A stretch of DNA of 64,000 bases from Lasioglossum baleicum (taxonomy: Eukaryota > Arthropoda > Insecta > Hymenoptera > Halictidae). Where the stretch lies: positions 2,481,579-2,545,578 of the forward strand of contig NC_134935.1 of assembly GCF_051020765.1 (NCBI RefSeq), written 5' to 3'. The notes under the pieces are model-generated. The model made no database searches. It worked only from the letters and a program-made list of their open reading frames with translations, and was not told the origin of the DNA. A program made the position numbers and the translations under genes. Below are positions 35,701 to 45,997 of the stretch, piece after piece. The stretch's first letter is position 1, and every line of letters starts with the position of its first letter.

Positions 35701-38700
35701 AGGATTACAAATACAGTAAATCCTCAATCGCTGTCTAGTGCCTACCCACTCCACTGCCGGCCGATGATTGATCTCGGGTACATCGGTGTGAACACCACTA
35801 CACACCATGAATCGAATGTTCAAACTTCTTAATTTTCATTATTTTTTTTACGGGGCTTTCACTAACTCATTTCTGGCATTTTTCTGATTAAAATGACACC
35901 AAATACGATATAATTTCAACTGTATTTAGTGGTTTAATTAACGCAACGGAGAACAGCGTATGGGACATTCTTTGAACTGTGCCGGCGACGTGACGCACAG
36001 TGATGGATTCCTCGATTCTAGGTGGGCAAAATTCAAATTTTTGTGTTCTCTTGTAGTAATAACGCTTTATTTCTCAGAAATCATGACAAGTGTATAAAAA
36101 CTACATGAACTTAAACGAGTTATATCATTTCTTTAAAATGGACAAATAATGTTGGCAAATCTTTTACCGCCGAGCCATTTTTTCAAGTTTGAAAAGAGCA
36201 AATAGTCTGAGGGGGCTAAATCTGGCGAATAGGGTGCGTGAGGAAGCAATTCGAACTTTAACTCTTTGATTTTGGTTACCGCGATACCGGATGTGTGAAC
36301 TGGTGCATTGTCCTGATGGAACAACACTTTCTTTCTCGCTGAATGCTATTGGTGGCTGTCAAACAAATACTAAACAACGTAGCGTCTTCAGACTTCAAAC
36401 TTAAGCTTTATAAAAATTGTACTTTTGGCTATAGTAAGTTTTCAAATAACAACCGCCAGCTATATGTCAAGGTCGGGTACTTCTGGGACTACCCTCGTAT
36501 AAGTTATACAACTTGACCTCTTCTTAAATAATATTATTAGTTAACCTGTTGTGTATATGATTTACACGGCAAAATAAAATTACACCGATATGTAAAAATC
36601 GAATACTTACCTTCGCTTACACGCTCCATCTTTTAGATAGTAATTTAAACAACAAACAAACAAGTTATACGATGAAGAAGAATTAGCTTATTTATAGTAT
36701 TTCGCACAGGCAAAACTTTAACGCCGTATTACGTCGCAATGACCACGTGAAATCGAAATATTACGTTATACAATGTATATCGAATAAATTAACGTTCGTA
36801 AACAAAATAGAACGGAGAGCTCGCAGTCTTTTGTAGAACAGTAGGACACTGTAGGAATTTTTAAAATTCAAAATGTAAAATCTTTGAAGGGCCGCACGAG
36901 AAAGTGTGGCGGGCCGCGGGTTGCTCATCCCTGATCTAGGGCCTATCGCTCTCAAAAGTCCTATTTTTTCGTTTACGAGGCGTGACGGCCGCGACGGCGC
37001 ACAGTGGGACGACTTATGTAAAATCCTCGACATGGACGAAAAATTCAAACTTCTTTTTCCCAGTAAGAGAGCTCATAGGATTGTTTCCTAGGCTTTTGGA
37101 ACAAGTAAAATGTGGGGACATTCCAGGACATGTCAGTGATAACGCTATACATATTTCCGGCATATGTATCTGAAATCGACAGCTCAAGACTTGAATTTTC
37201 ATGAAACCGTATCTTTCTAATGAATTTTTCCTAATAGTTTCCATCTTTTGGTAATGTTGTTGTATAATTTTTTCCTACTTATGAGGTGTATTTGAGCTGA
37301 GAAAAATATGAATGAAATAAAAAATGGCTGTACTACTGTTTAACACTTGACGTTTAGTAACGTTGTGGGCAGTTTGCGTACATTTTGTCGCGTTACAAAA
37401 AAGTTCCGATTTGTTCCGAAAAATAGACTTTACAAGTGTTTACAGTTGGTATTTAGTGAGAGAAATACGCAAAAATCATTCTCGACTTCGTCCGATTCTT
37501 CCCGGAAATAATGTTTGAACAAGTGGTTTCTAGGGTCAAAGTCCAGCAAAACGCAGTATTTGTTGACTGTGTATTTCTTAATTCTGCTCTTATCGTTCAG
37601 TATCAGTTCTCAGCTTTACGTATCCGTGTGCAGCGAATAGTTTTTGAAACTGTTGGAATCGTGTGGATTTTCATTGCATGCATATGATCGAATAAAGATT
37701 GTAAATTATAAAAGGAGGGTATTTATTCCATATTTCTATGACTTGTTACGAGTTTTACATACAATTGCAGTGTTCTGTGTAGAATACTTAACAACAAAGA
37801 TAACGAAATAATATAAATAAGGAAGACAACGAAACAATATACAGGGTGGGGCACTATAAACAGGTCACCTGAATAACTCGCTTGCTTTTGAAGATAGAAG
37901 AAAATTCATCAGACCAAACTTACTTGATATCGAGGCGCTCGTAATCTGATGTATTAATTTTTTAGATATGACATTAATTTTATAGATGGGGACGTCAAGG
38001 AGATATGAAGGTCAACTTCATTTTTTTTTTAATGAAAAAAAAGGTACCTCATTTTACTTATATCATTTCTGATGTTTTTCAGTTGCTAAGTAGAGATTTT
38101 ATTTTACTTTTCTTTTATATGTTCTTATTTGCGCTTTTGTTTTGTATTTTTAATTTGTTTATAAAATTAAACAAATCATACCTACACAAAACATTAAACA
38201 AAATTAAAAAATCAAACTAAAACTAAATTCTATTAATTCTTCAGTACATATTTAAGTAACCATTAAATGTTTCATGTGAAAATAAAAAATCCGAGATCAT
38301 TGTTCTATGATGCGCTGTAGCTTCTTTCGCATCATTCCTATCAACTAACGGATTTCACCATTCGATTCAGCACGAAAAAATACATAGAGTACGACCCTCA
38401 TTTAAATTTTTATAAAGGAATCACTGGATGAAAAAGCCATGTCCAGGGAATCGCCCGTTTCGTCCCACTGTGCGGCGACACGCTTCGGCCACGCGATCCG
38501 TATTTCGTTCTGTCCTTCTCTATCTTCGGCTCTCAATTGAAGTCTCGGCGCGGTAGACGCAGTCATATAAAAATAGTGTCCGTAAACCATCGCCGTCCGT
38601 GCAGTACACGGCTGTTGGACAGCGATTGAGGATTTACTGTATTAAACCTGATTCCACGCGAAATCGGAGCACTGTTTCGGATTTTGTTCAAAGGATATGT

Positions 38701-41460
38701 TGATACGAGCGTAAGGATTTTTCAAAATTGTTGGTTTTACATGTAAAACAAAATGTCAACATCTTCTCTCATTAAATTATAACTGTTGTAAATTATAACT
38801 CATAGTGCGAACTTAAGAGTATCTAATAAAAATTTTTTCTCCATTTGTTTTGCAATTGTTTAAGCAAACGGAATGTCTTCGTAAGGCTGACACTTCATTT
38901 TATATGTCTACGAAACCAACAATTTTTTAAGATTTCGAAAAATCCTTCGACATGCACATACCGCTGAAGACTACAAGTTGTGATGGGCATTCAATACTCT
39001 GTCTTGCAAGTTTTCAAACAAATCAATCACTTACAGTCACGATTCAAATAAATCTTGAAAAGGATTCAAACTAGGATCGAAACGTTGATTTTGTTTGATA
39101 ATTAGCAAAATTGTTTCATATTAGTAATAAACGATCGAACCGTTGCGCCGAAAGCATTTAACATTTATTAAATCAATCACTACAAGATTTCGATTCAATT
39201 CGATATTTATCCGAAGTCAGAAATTCTTGAAACTTTTGAAAGTTTTGACCAAGACTCCAAATTTTCAAGATTTTCAAGACCTTCAAGACTTCCGAACTTG
39301 TCGATGTGATACCTCCTCTCCGACTAGAGTGACCTTGAAATTTGTTGTCAAGGTCACCATTCTGAACAACATTTCCCTTTAAAGTTTTCGACGGTCGGCT
39401 TTAGTTTACGAGATAATCGCAAAAAACTTTACGCGTAAATGCATGGATTAGGTCTGGATTAGATTTGGGTTTCAAGACATTTATGATCTTTAAGAGTTCT
39501 AAGCTTCGAATTATGTTGGCGAAAATTTATGACGAAAGTGAAGTGTTTCAGATCCCATTACTAACTACAACACGTCGTTTGAACAAACTCGGAAACAATG
39601 AGGGGATGTAAATGCCAACAATATTCAGAACATCTACGTCTTTAGACGATATCTGTTTGTTAAGTTGGTAGTACTGTATGTCACACTGGCGCGCATGAGG
39701 AGGAATAAATTTATAAACATAGAGAGATGATCGTGTAACATACACGAGATACGTCTTCCGTAATCGAACGCTGATATTCTTACATTGCGACATTTTTGTC
39801 GGGAATCCGACCCGACCGTAGCCACCGATCTCGGATTCTCGAGCGCCTCGAACAGCCGATTAAAGAGATAACTTTTCAGGCACAATGATTTCGCATGGAA
39901 TCTTCGGAAGCATCAGGGGAGCATGAAATTGCACGACTTTCCATTTAACGAGGACTTGTCGCGAAACGGAAGCTGGGGTCCCCAGTGGCAGACGGATCTG
40001 GTGCGATTGCGCGAAGGTATCGTTGGCGGGCAATTTTGGTCGGTGTACGTACCCTGCGAGGCACAATTCCTCGACGCTGTTCAACTCACCTTGGAGCAGA
40101 TCGACGCGATACGTAGATTGGCGGGCAGGTATCCGCGGCGGATGAGGCTGGTGACGAGCAGCAAGGAGTTGGAGAAAGCGCACAAGGATGGTGTGATGGG
40201 TAGCTTGGTGGGAATCGAGGGTGGCCACAGCATCGGTACCTCTATGGCCGTGTTGAGGAGCTTTCAGCGGCTCGGTGCGAGGTATATGACTTTGACGCAC
40301 AAATGCAATACCCCTTGGTAAGTGTCCATGTCACGGAAGCAAACAGAGAAACAGAGAGAGAGAGAGAAAAAGGAAATGCTAATCTCTCGTATTTTCAGGG
40401 CGGATTCGTGTGCGGTGGAGGAGCCCAGTGCCATAGAGACGATGGACTTTCATAGCAACGGACTGTCGGTGTTCGGCAAAGCGGTCGTGAAGGAATTGAA
40501 CCGTTTAGGAATGCTAGTGGATCTGTCGCACGTCTCGGTCAGAACGATGAGGGACGCTTTGATGATAACGAAGGCGCCGGTGATATTTTCTCACAGCGCT
40601 GCCAAAGCGCTTTGCAATTCGTCGAGCAACGTTCCGGATGATGTGCTCCGTAACTTGGTGAGAAGGAGGAATCGTCGGCGAAACGAATACAACTTTCCTC
40701 CGAGCAAATTCGTTTATCGTTGTCTCCTAGTCGGTCGCGCGTAACACGCGCTCGGCGCAGAGCGGTTTCGCGGCGAATCGTCACGCGTCGGATCCACGGA
40801 TCATCGAATCATCGCTTTCGTGTTTGTTTCAGTCGGTGAACGGTGGTCTGGTTATGGTCAGCTTCGACAGCGCGCACTTAAGCTGCGGCGATAAGGCCAC
40901 CATGTACGACGTGATAGGTATGAGCGCGGCGACGCGTTAAAATATCGACTATACTTTCGAGAAATCCCTGACGTTCCTAGAAACGGACGACCCGTGTGCT
41001 TGCTTGCCTTCCAGCTCACATCAATCATATCCGGCGAATAGCTGGCGTGAACCACGTGGGTCTTGGGGCCGGTTACGACGGTATATTAAGGTTAGCGAGC
41101 TATTTAAATAGTCCCGACTATCGCATCGAACGAGCATTTTGTCTCGGTCGACGCGCTGCGACGCGTATATACTCTCGAACGATAATAAACGGCACCTCGA
41201 ATCGTTCGCTTCCGTTTAGTCCGCCGGTCGAACTCCCGGACGTTTCCGGTTACCCTCTGTTGCTGGCCGAGTTGACGCGGGACCGAAGATGGTCGGCCTC
41301 GGATATCAAGAAATTGGTCGGCGGGAATCTCTTGAGGGTGTTGAAGGAAGCGGAAAACTACGCTGCTGCTGTGTCGCATCAATCCCCGGTCGAGGAACTG
41401 ATCCCTCAGGAGCTGATCAAGGACTCCGCCTACTGTAGATACCACGTGGACGACGCGTGA
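26776..41460 (+). CDS. Membrane dipeptidase (M19), type II membrane protein
   Basis: Exons are 26,776-26,859, 28,257-28,383, 35,422-35,593, 39,880-40,317, 40,399-40,657, 40,833-40,917, 41,015-41,090 and 41,220-41,460; phases agree and give 493 aa. The family hydrolyses dipeptides with two zinc ions. Seen: cytosolic N-terminus (MFELYGVNKDGMVYRPPPPR), anchor at about 78-101 (WIVMAGFFFLGCALVAGVGL), DGHND (127-131), bridging Glu in GIEGGHSI (241), LTHKCNTPW (His268), DLSH (His318), FSHS (His339) and YDG (Asp410). The position of the usual substrate-binding Arg (RNVPDD in mammals) is Ser350 (SNVPDD). There is no hydrophobic GPI tail; the protein ends YHVDDA. An equally in-phase acceptor for exon 2 lies at 28,269. 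The last intron (41,091-41,219, 129 bp) is in frame without a stop, but the family pattern supports its removal. AATAAA lies at 41,594-41,599. Introns 2 and 3 are mostly transposons. Confidence 0.92.
27283..28007. mobile_element. Palindromic foldback element in dipeptidase intron 1
   Basis: Inverted arms of roughly 300 bp start with AAAATGTTTGGTCTTTGGCT on the left and match the right end. They share GGTGAAGATCTGTAAAAAA, GCAAAATTGTCCTT and ATGCTAGTTGTTGACATAAA. The left arm is interrupted by the mini-mariner at 27,312-27,391. No transposase is present. Confidence 0.85.
27312..27391. mobile_element. 80-bp palindromic mini-mariner
   Basis: Both ends read TTGGGTTGGCAAATAAGTTC inward, flanked by TA on each side. 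The two arms nearly meet, leaving only about a dozen bases between them. It consists essentially of two mariner TIRs placed end to end, inserted in the left arm of the foldback element. Confidence 0.92.
28639..29890. mobile_element. piggyBac-like element (TTAA), 1.25 kb
   Basis: TTAA lies at both ends, and both ends read inward as TTAAGGCGGTAGACTC, then CAGGATTGCAAGG. It is the same family as 13,125 and 51,290. The interior carries the hairpin at 29,512-29,662 and a (CG)n run near 28,760. No piggyBac transposase was recognised. It begins 255 bp after dipeptidase exon 2. Confidence 0.88.
29512..29662. repeat. Strong hairpin (inverted repeat, ~60-bp arms)
   Basis: Arms share TAATGAACGATCAAAATTTG and CGACGCAAAG almost perfectly, with a short loop of about 30 bp. 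It is probably a small MITE inserted in the piggyBac-like element. Confidence 0.88.
30783..31628. mobile_element. TA-flanked element, copy 1 of the CAGTAAATCCTCAATCG family
   Basis: The left end is CAGTAATTCTGCAATCGAGG and the right end its diverged complement. It shares long internal sequence with copy 2 (35,714-38,639), including AACACGATATAATTTCAACT, TTTGAACTGTGCCGGCG and ACACGCTTCGGCCACGCGAT. No transposase is recognised. Confidence 0.75.
31995..32450. mobile_element. CAGGGTGT-type MITE (456 bp)
   Basis: Both ends read CAGGGTGTATAAAAAGTAAT inward, then GGTCATCCGT. Flanked by TA on both sides. It is inserted in the right arm of the surrounding inverted pair. Open frames inside do not resemble transposase. 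Confidence 0.88.
32551..32990. repeat. CTTGAAA-rich repeat element, copy A
   Basis: Begins GCGATGGGATCTGAAA and consists of degenerate CTTGAAA or TCTTGAAAG units. The same element lies inverted at 38,979-39,563; shared anchors include TTCGAAGCTTAGAACTCTT and AACTTGCAAGACAGAG. Confidence 0.7.
33000..33275. repeat. GGCAGCAC-family inverted repeat, left arm
   Basis: GC-rich sequence whose complement recurs at about 35,088-35,230 (shared CTACGGCAAGGCAGAAT, AGGACCGAGCT and CTTCGTGCTG). A related pair is at 43,258-43,500 and 44,515-44,690. It encloses the CACAGTGG element at 33,276. Confidence 0.75.
33276..34276. mobile_element. CACAGTGG-type inverted-repeat element (1.0 kb)
   Basis: The left end is CACAGTGGTCCCAAATC; the right end is GATTTGGGACCACTG. 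The interior is AT-rich and has no transposase. A related left end is at 24,097. Confidence 0.75.
35088..35235. repeat. GGCAGCAC-family inverted repeat, right arm
   Basis: Complement of 33,100-33,275 (see that entry). It lies about 190 bp before dipeptidase exon 3. Confidence 0.75.
36133..36352 (-). pseudogene. Mariner transposase C-terminal fragment
   Basis: On the minus strand it reads LFHQDNAPVHTSGIAVTKIK, then LLPHAPYSPDLAPSDYLLF and KKWLGGKRF. Two catalytic aspartates (in HQDN and SPDLAP) are preserved. The N-terminal two thirds, including the first aspartate, and the TIRs are missing. It is a different mariner lineage from the copies at 9.7 and 55 kb. Confidence 0.9.
36860..36933. mobile_element. 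Solo right end of a hAT-type element
   Basis: GGGCCGCGGGTTGCTCATCC followed by CTG is a typical CAGGGATGAGCAACCCGCGG hAT terminus in reverse. No matching left end was found. Confidence 0.6.
37000..38472. mobile_element. CACAGTGGGACGA inverted-repeat element (1.5 kb)
   Basis: The left end is CACAGTGGGACGA; the right end is TCGTCCCACTGTG. Subterminal similarity (GACATGG) is weaker. The interior includes a CAGGGTGGGGCACTATAAAC end at 37,843. No transposase is recognised. Confidence 0.65.
38979..39563. repeat. CTTGAAA-rich repeat element, copy B (inverted)
   Basis: Inverted relative of 32,551-32,990. Starts GTGATGGGCATTCAATACTC and ends CAGATCCCATTACTAA, so the copy itself has short GTGATGGG or TAATGGGA inverted ends. 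Confidence 0.7.
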
Positions 41461-42985
41461 ACGATAAAACGTCTCGGATCCAGGCTCAAACGACGGGCCC
41501 TAGCCGGGTGTTTTTCTACTGGTAATGTGTGCTCGAATCGTGTACATCGTACCGTTTCATCTTTGTACCTGGACTACTCTATTTTACATTTTTAATAAAG
41601 TAGTCGCGAATTTTTTCCGCCCGCAGCCTTCACCTGGTCCCCTTTCCCATTCGGTCGAACCGCGACGCGACCCGCAATCGAGAAAGGAAACGGAGAAAAT
41701 ATCGTGGTAGCAATTCGCGTTTAACAACAAAACCAGAACGTTGAAAATGGCCATAAACGAGAGACTACCGTTACGACCAAAATGGATCTCAGCCTTCCGA
41801 GTTCGGGAGACAATTTGCCTTGCGATAGACGTCGACGTCCTCGCCTTTTACGAGAAATCTATGCCGGAGTAATTATTTCATTTCATATCCATCTCCCGCT
41901 GTGGTTAACGAGCATGAACGAGCCGAGACCGCTGTTCCGTTCGACTCGATCGAGCAAAGCTTTCCAAAATAATTCCCGGCAATGTTTCCCCCTCGCTCGA
42001 TGCATGCACGGTGGTACGTACGCGCGGCTCTAATCAAGTGCGTGGCCGGAAAATATTGTCCCCGTAATTAGGCGAGCGTGACCTTAACACTCTTACTCAT
42101 CGCCAGCAACTATCGCGGCTACGAGCAATTTTAGAGGGTATTTACTTTTCAAGGCTTCTAAAGTAGGCAATTTCCACGGATCTTTTATTGGTAAGAAGAA
42201 ACTCTGTGGAATGTGATTGATTCTTTCGCTTGACACTTTTAATCACAAGGTGGAATCTGTGTACGAAAACGACGAGCATGATTTCGTCACTCCTCTTCGA
42301 TGGATAGATTATTTTTAATATTTAAAATTTTCAATTTTGCGCCGCCTCCGAAAAGATTGTATGGTATTTCAGTTCGTGTGTATTCACATAAATTAAATGG
42401 AAATTATTTTATACTTTTTAGTGCGTTTTTTCGAAGTCGGTTTAATTTTTTTTTATAAAATTTTTTTATTTCACACTTTTTATCAAGAGACCAATCGGGA
42501 GATATACCCTACACTGATTGGTCCATCCATCTCGGAGTAATCGGAGAACATACATAGAAAAAAAGGCACATACAGATCGAATTGAGTAACCCCCTCCTTT
42601 TTCTAAGTCGGTTAAAAATGAGGAAGGTCACATGTGACGAAAATATTCTAGACCAGACGAAACATCCGAATTCTGAAGTAAAACCAGCTTCGAGTGCAAA
42701 GGGTTGAACACTTTACCTTTCAAATTAGAGTAGCAATTCATTTTTTCATTAGACTCTATTTTTATTATTTTTACCATTACCACGCTTATATTAACTTGCC
42801 GTGTCAAATCTTGTAATCGAATTTTAAACCTCTTCTCATTGTCCAATCTTGCTGAAATTTGGTATACACACTTGCTTCCGATGACAATATTTGCCGCCAT
42901 ACTCGTGGAATCAAAGATAACTAACCTAACTTAACCTCTTCCAAGATCTTGGTTGAAGTGGTAATTAAAATCGATTACAAGATAT
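41461..42985. other. Dipeptidase 3' UTR and intergenic DNA
   Basis: The 3' UTR runs to about 41,620 (AATAAA at 41,594-41,599). A moderately CpG-rich patch continues to about 42,130 without splice-supported exons. GAAGTCGGTT occurs at 42,435 and 42,606 and resembles the tail of a dispersed arthropod repeat. At 42,690 is the dispersed motif TTCGAGTGCAAAGGG. Confidence 0.5.
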
Positions 42986-43536
42986 GTAAAGACTAAAAAG
43001 TAGAAAATAATATATATAAGAAATACTTTTTAAAAACCACGCTTATGTTAAAATGCACTAAAAAGCAGAAAATAATTTTTGTCCTCGTTCTCCATAAAAT
43101 GCCGAATCCAGTTAAATGATTAATAATATTTTTCCCCAAAGTTTTAAGCAATTCAAAATTTCTTCTATTATAAAACTATTTTCATTTCATTAATTAATGT
43201 CGGAATAGATTGAAAAATTTAATATAAATTTAAATAAAATCATGGCATTACTGACAACCAGGCCTGCCACGAGCAGACCCCGCCTAGGGCGGAGAACGGG
43301 CAGAATACGATCGAAGCTACGCTTCCAGCTGCTCAAGGCAAGATTAGCTCGATTTCTGATGAGCGTCTCCGCGCGCATTAGTGACTTGTTCTGCCGTCCG
43401 TGGGCGCAGGGCTTTTCGCCATGGGCAGAACGAAGGCAGAGTACTGGCGGCTGGACCCTGAATCTACCTTTGTTTAAGAGGGCAGCACGATCGCACTGAT
43501 GTGGCGGATGCTGTTTCCCTGGTTTTTTCTCCTGCG

Positions 43537-44047
43537 CACATTGGGACCTTTCGTCCAAATCGGAGACAAAATCAGAGAACTTTCGATAGAAATGAGGTAG
43601 AGCGATGAAATTTTTTTAAAATTAAAGCTGAAACTTTGCAGAATATGGGAAAAATAGGGAGATTATGTTACGAACGTTTTTTAACATTGAGAAAATTCGT
43701 TAAACATGTAGAGTTTCAAGAAATCGATTTTGCAATATCCCGAGGTCGTAGAAAACTTTTGAGACCACATTTGAAATCAGCGTGAAAAAATCTACGTGAA
43801 ATGAAGTACAGCATGTTCAAAAAAAATTTTTTCCGCGCGTGGTATTGGAAAAACCACAATTTTCTTGAAATTGTGCAAGTTTAACGAATTTTCTCAACGT
43901 TAAAAAACGTTCTTACCATAATCTCCCTATTTTTCCCATATTCTGCAAAGTTTCAGCTTTTATTTTTAAAAAATTTCATCGCTCTACCTCATTTCTATCG
44001 AAAGTTCTTTGATTTTGTCTCCGATTTGGACGAGAGGTCCCACTGTG
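43537..44047. mobile_element. CACAGTGGGACC foldback MITE
   Basis: Left CACATTGGGACC, right GGTCCCACTGTG. Inverted arms of about 150 bp share GTCCAAATCGGAGACAAAAT, AACTTTCGATAGAAATGAGG and TAGAGCGATGAAATTTTT. Confidence 0.88.
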
Positions 44048-44078
44048 TGGCCGTAGGATAGTCACCTGACAAAACTAG

Positions 44079-44500
44079 TAAATAACTAGAATCTTACTAG
44101 ATTTTGGGTCGAAAAAATGGGTTTGCGCGAATCGGTTGTTTGTCCTTATTGGAGCTAATTGTGGGCTGGGTGAGGGCTCATTCGAAAGAGGAAGGTTCAT
44201 CACACACGGGTCTGGTCATGATTTTAACGAGATTATGTTTATATCTAATAATACGAGGGCCCAAAGTAGAGAAAAAATCTAGAAAAACACCTGCAGATTT
44301 CAATGCATTTTTCTGTCTCTAAAAGACTTTTTTGACTGATATGATGACCAAAGCGCTCTGCGATGAACCTTCCTCTTTAGAATGAGCCCTCATCCAGCCC
44401 AAAATTTGCGCAAATAAGGACAAAAAACGTCATGGCGCAAACCCATTTTTTCGATCCAAAATCTAGTAAGATTCTAGTAACTAGCAAATAACTAGAATCT
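44079..44500. mobile_element. Foldback element next to the CACAGTGGGACC MITE
   Basis: Inverted arms share TAAATAACTAGAATCTTACT-like ends, AAAAAATGGGTTTGCGC and AGGGCTCATTC with AGGAAGGTTCATC. The spacer is about 100 bp. Confidence 0.82.
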
Positions 44501-44996
44501 TTCTTGACGCGACGGTGCTGCCCTGTAAAGCGGCATTTGCCACATCAGTGCGACCGTGCTGCTCTCTTAAACAAAGGCAGATTCAGGGTCCAGCCGCCAG
44601 CATTCTGCCTTCGTTCTGCCCATGACCAAAAGCCGTGCGCCAGCGGACGGCAGAACAAGTCACTAATGCGCGCGCAGACGCTCGTCAGAAATGAAATTTT
44701 TGGTTATCAGGTGACTATAAATAAAAGCGTACAGCGTCCACGAAGATTACGTCAATTTACATAGTTTAGTGCTCCACGATTTTATTTTTATAGTCACTAA
44801 TGTCATGGTTTTATTTAAATTTATATTAAATTTTTTTATCTATTCCGCCACTAATTTCATAACAGAAGAAATTTTGAACTAATTGCTTAAAAATTATTTT
44901 CTGCTTTTTAGTGCATGTTAATATAAGCGTGGTCTTCAAAAAGTTATTTTTATATATTCTTTGGCTTAATGATTAGGATAAAACTGATGTTCTCTT

Positions 44997-45235
44997 CAGT
45001 TTGCACGGACGAACCACGATTACTCCGAACGTATTGATTCTTCGACAATCATATTTTGTGTGTAGTGTATATTCGAAAGTCGTTCAAAAAAGTCGTGAGA
45101 AGATTCGAGACATCTAGTAATCTAGAATCATTTCACGTTTTTTTTTTAAAAAGTCTCGAATATACTACACACAAAATATAATTATCAAAGAATCAATACG
45201 CTCAGAGTAATGGTGGTTCGCCCGTGCAAATTGAA
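44997..45235. mobile_element. Small foldback element
   Basis: Arms share AGTTTGCACGG.CGAACCAC, GTATTGATTCTT and ATATTTTGTGTGTAGT. No coding capacity. Confidence 0.75.
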
Positions 45236-45419
45236 CGAGACCTTTTTTATGAGACCTCCAGTAATCTAATAAAAGAGTTCTCGCAAATATATCTATTTTC
45301 GGGGTCTCTCGAGAAGCGAAGAATGAAGGAGAAGTGGGTCCCGTTTCGGAAAGAATCAGCCAATGAGCTAACTATACATACATATAGCTAGGCCAGTCCA
45401 AGGTGGACTAGTACCGGGT

Positions 45420-45985
45420 GTTCGGTCTATTTCGCTCGATCAGAAGCGGAACCAACAAAAACGCTGGCCACGTGGCAAATTAATCGGTCACGATTTCCCA
45501 GTGACGTCCGTCGATGGTCGCTACACTGTAAAAATCTTGTTTGTTTTTCGTTTTTGCATCCGAATAGAAGAGCCGCGAAGAGGATCGCGTGTACGCGTTC
45601 GCAAAGTGGTTAGCAAGCAAGAGATGCAGCCGGAGAGGTAGATGTGGAGATGGGAGCAGAGTGGCAGAGGCAGGGGCAGGGGCGCGACCTCGTCTTCGCG
45701 ATAAAGTCAACCGAATCGTAGATCCGCGAGCGTGCTCAGCCATGTTCAACCAGCGCGGCGCGGCGCTGCGAATAAATAATATGTAACTGCCGATCGAGCA
45801 GACGATTATGGCTACTCGGCAAGGATAGACGATCGTAGTCAGCTGATCGTAGTTGTGCGAACACCGACACTCTTTGCTGCGAGGAAAGCGTGTTGCCCGG
45901 CGCGGCGCACTATGGTCTGGATACCCGCCTTTTGTGGCCAAAAGTATTTTAGCGTTATTTCAAAGTTAAAGGTTTTCTTTTTTAT
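45420..45985. other. CpG-rich block, uncertain (possible promoter/5' UTR)
   Basis: CpG-rich sequence with overlapping open frames on both strands (for example 45,480-45,941 minus, 153 aa) that show no recognisable domain. No convincing splice site pair or start context was found. Confidence 0.25.
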
Positions 45986-45997
45986 AGTATGCTAGAT

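Larger units (their letters stand above)
35714..38639. mobile_element. TA-flanked element, copy 2, with insertions, in dipeptidase intron 3
   Basis: TIRs CAGTAAATCCTCAATCGCTG are perfect at both ends and are flanked by TA. The sequence up to about 36,000 and from 38,473 to the end matches copy 1 at 30,783-31,628. The middle ~2.4 kb is foreign: a mariner fragment, a hAT end and the CACAGTGGGACGA element. Confidence 0.85.
42990..44965. mobile_element. ~2-kb nested palindrome of foldback elements
   Basis: The outermost arms (about 42,990-43,250 and 44,790-44,965) share ACCACGCTTATGTTAA-like sequence, GCACTAAAAAGCAGAAAATA and TTTAATATAAATTTAAATAAA. Inside are GGCAGCAC-family arms (43,258-43,500 and 44,515-44,690). 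Inside those are two further foldback elements side by side (43,537-44,047 and 44,079-44,500). No transposase is present anywhere. Confidence 0.85.

Noticed and set aside
30024..39563. A single giant transposon
   Set aside because: The CTTGAAA-rich inverted copies (32,551-32,990 and 38,979-39,563) cross the boundary of the outer 30,024-35,351 pair and enclose dipeptidase exon 3, so separate insertions explain the pattern better.
45480..45941. 153-aa minus-strand open frame
   Set aside because: Same reason: GC-driven open frame without domain or conserved-looking segments.
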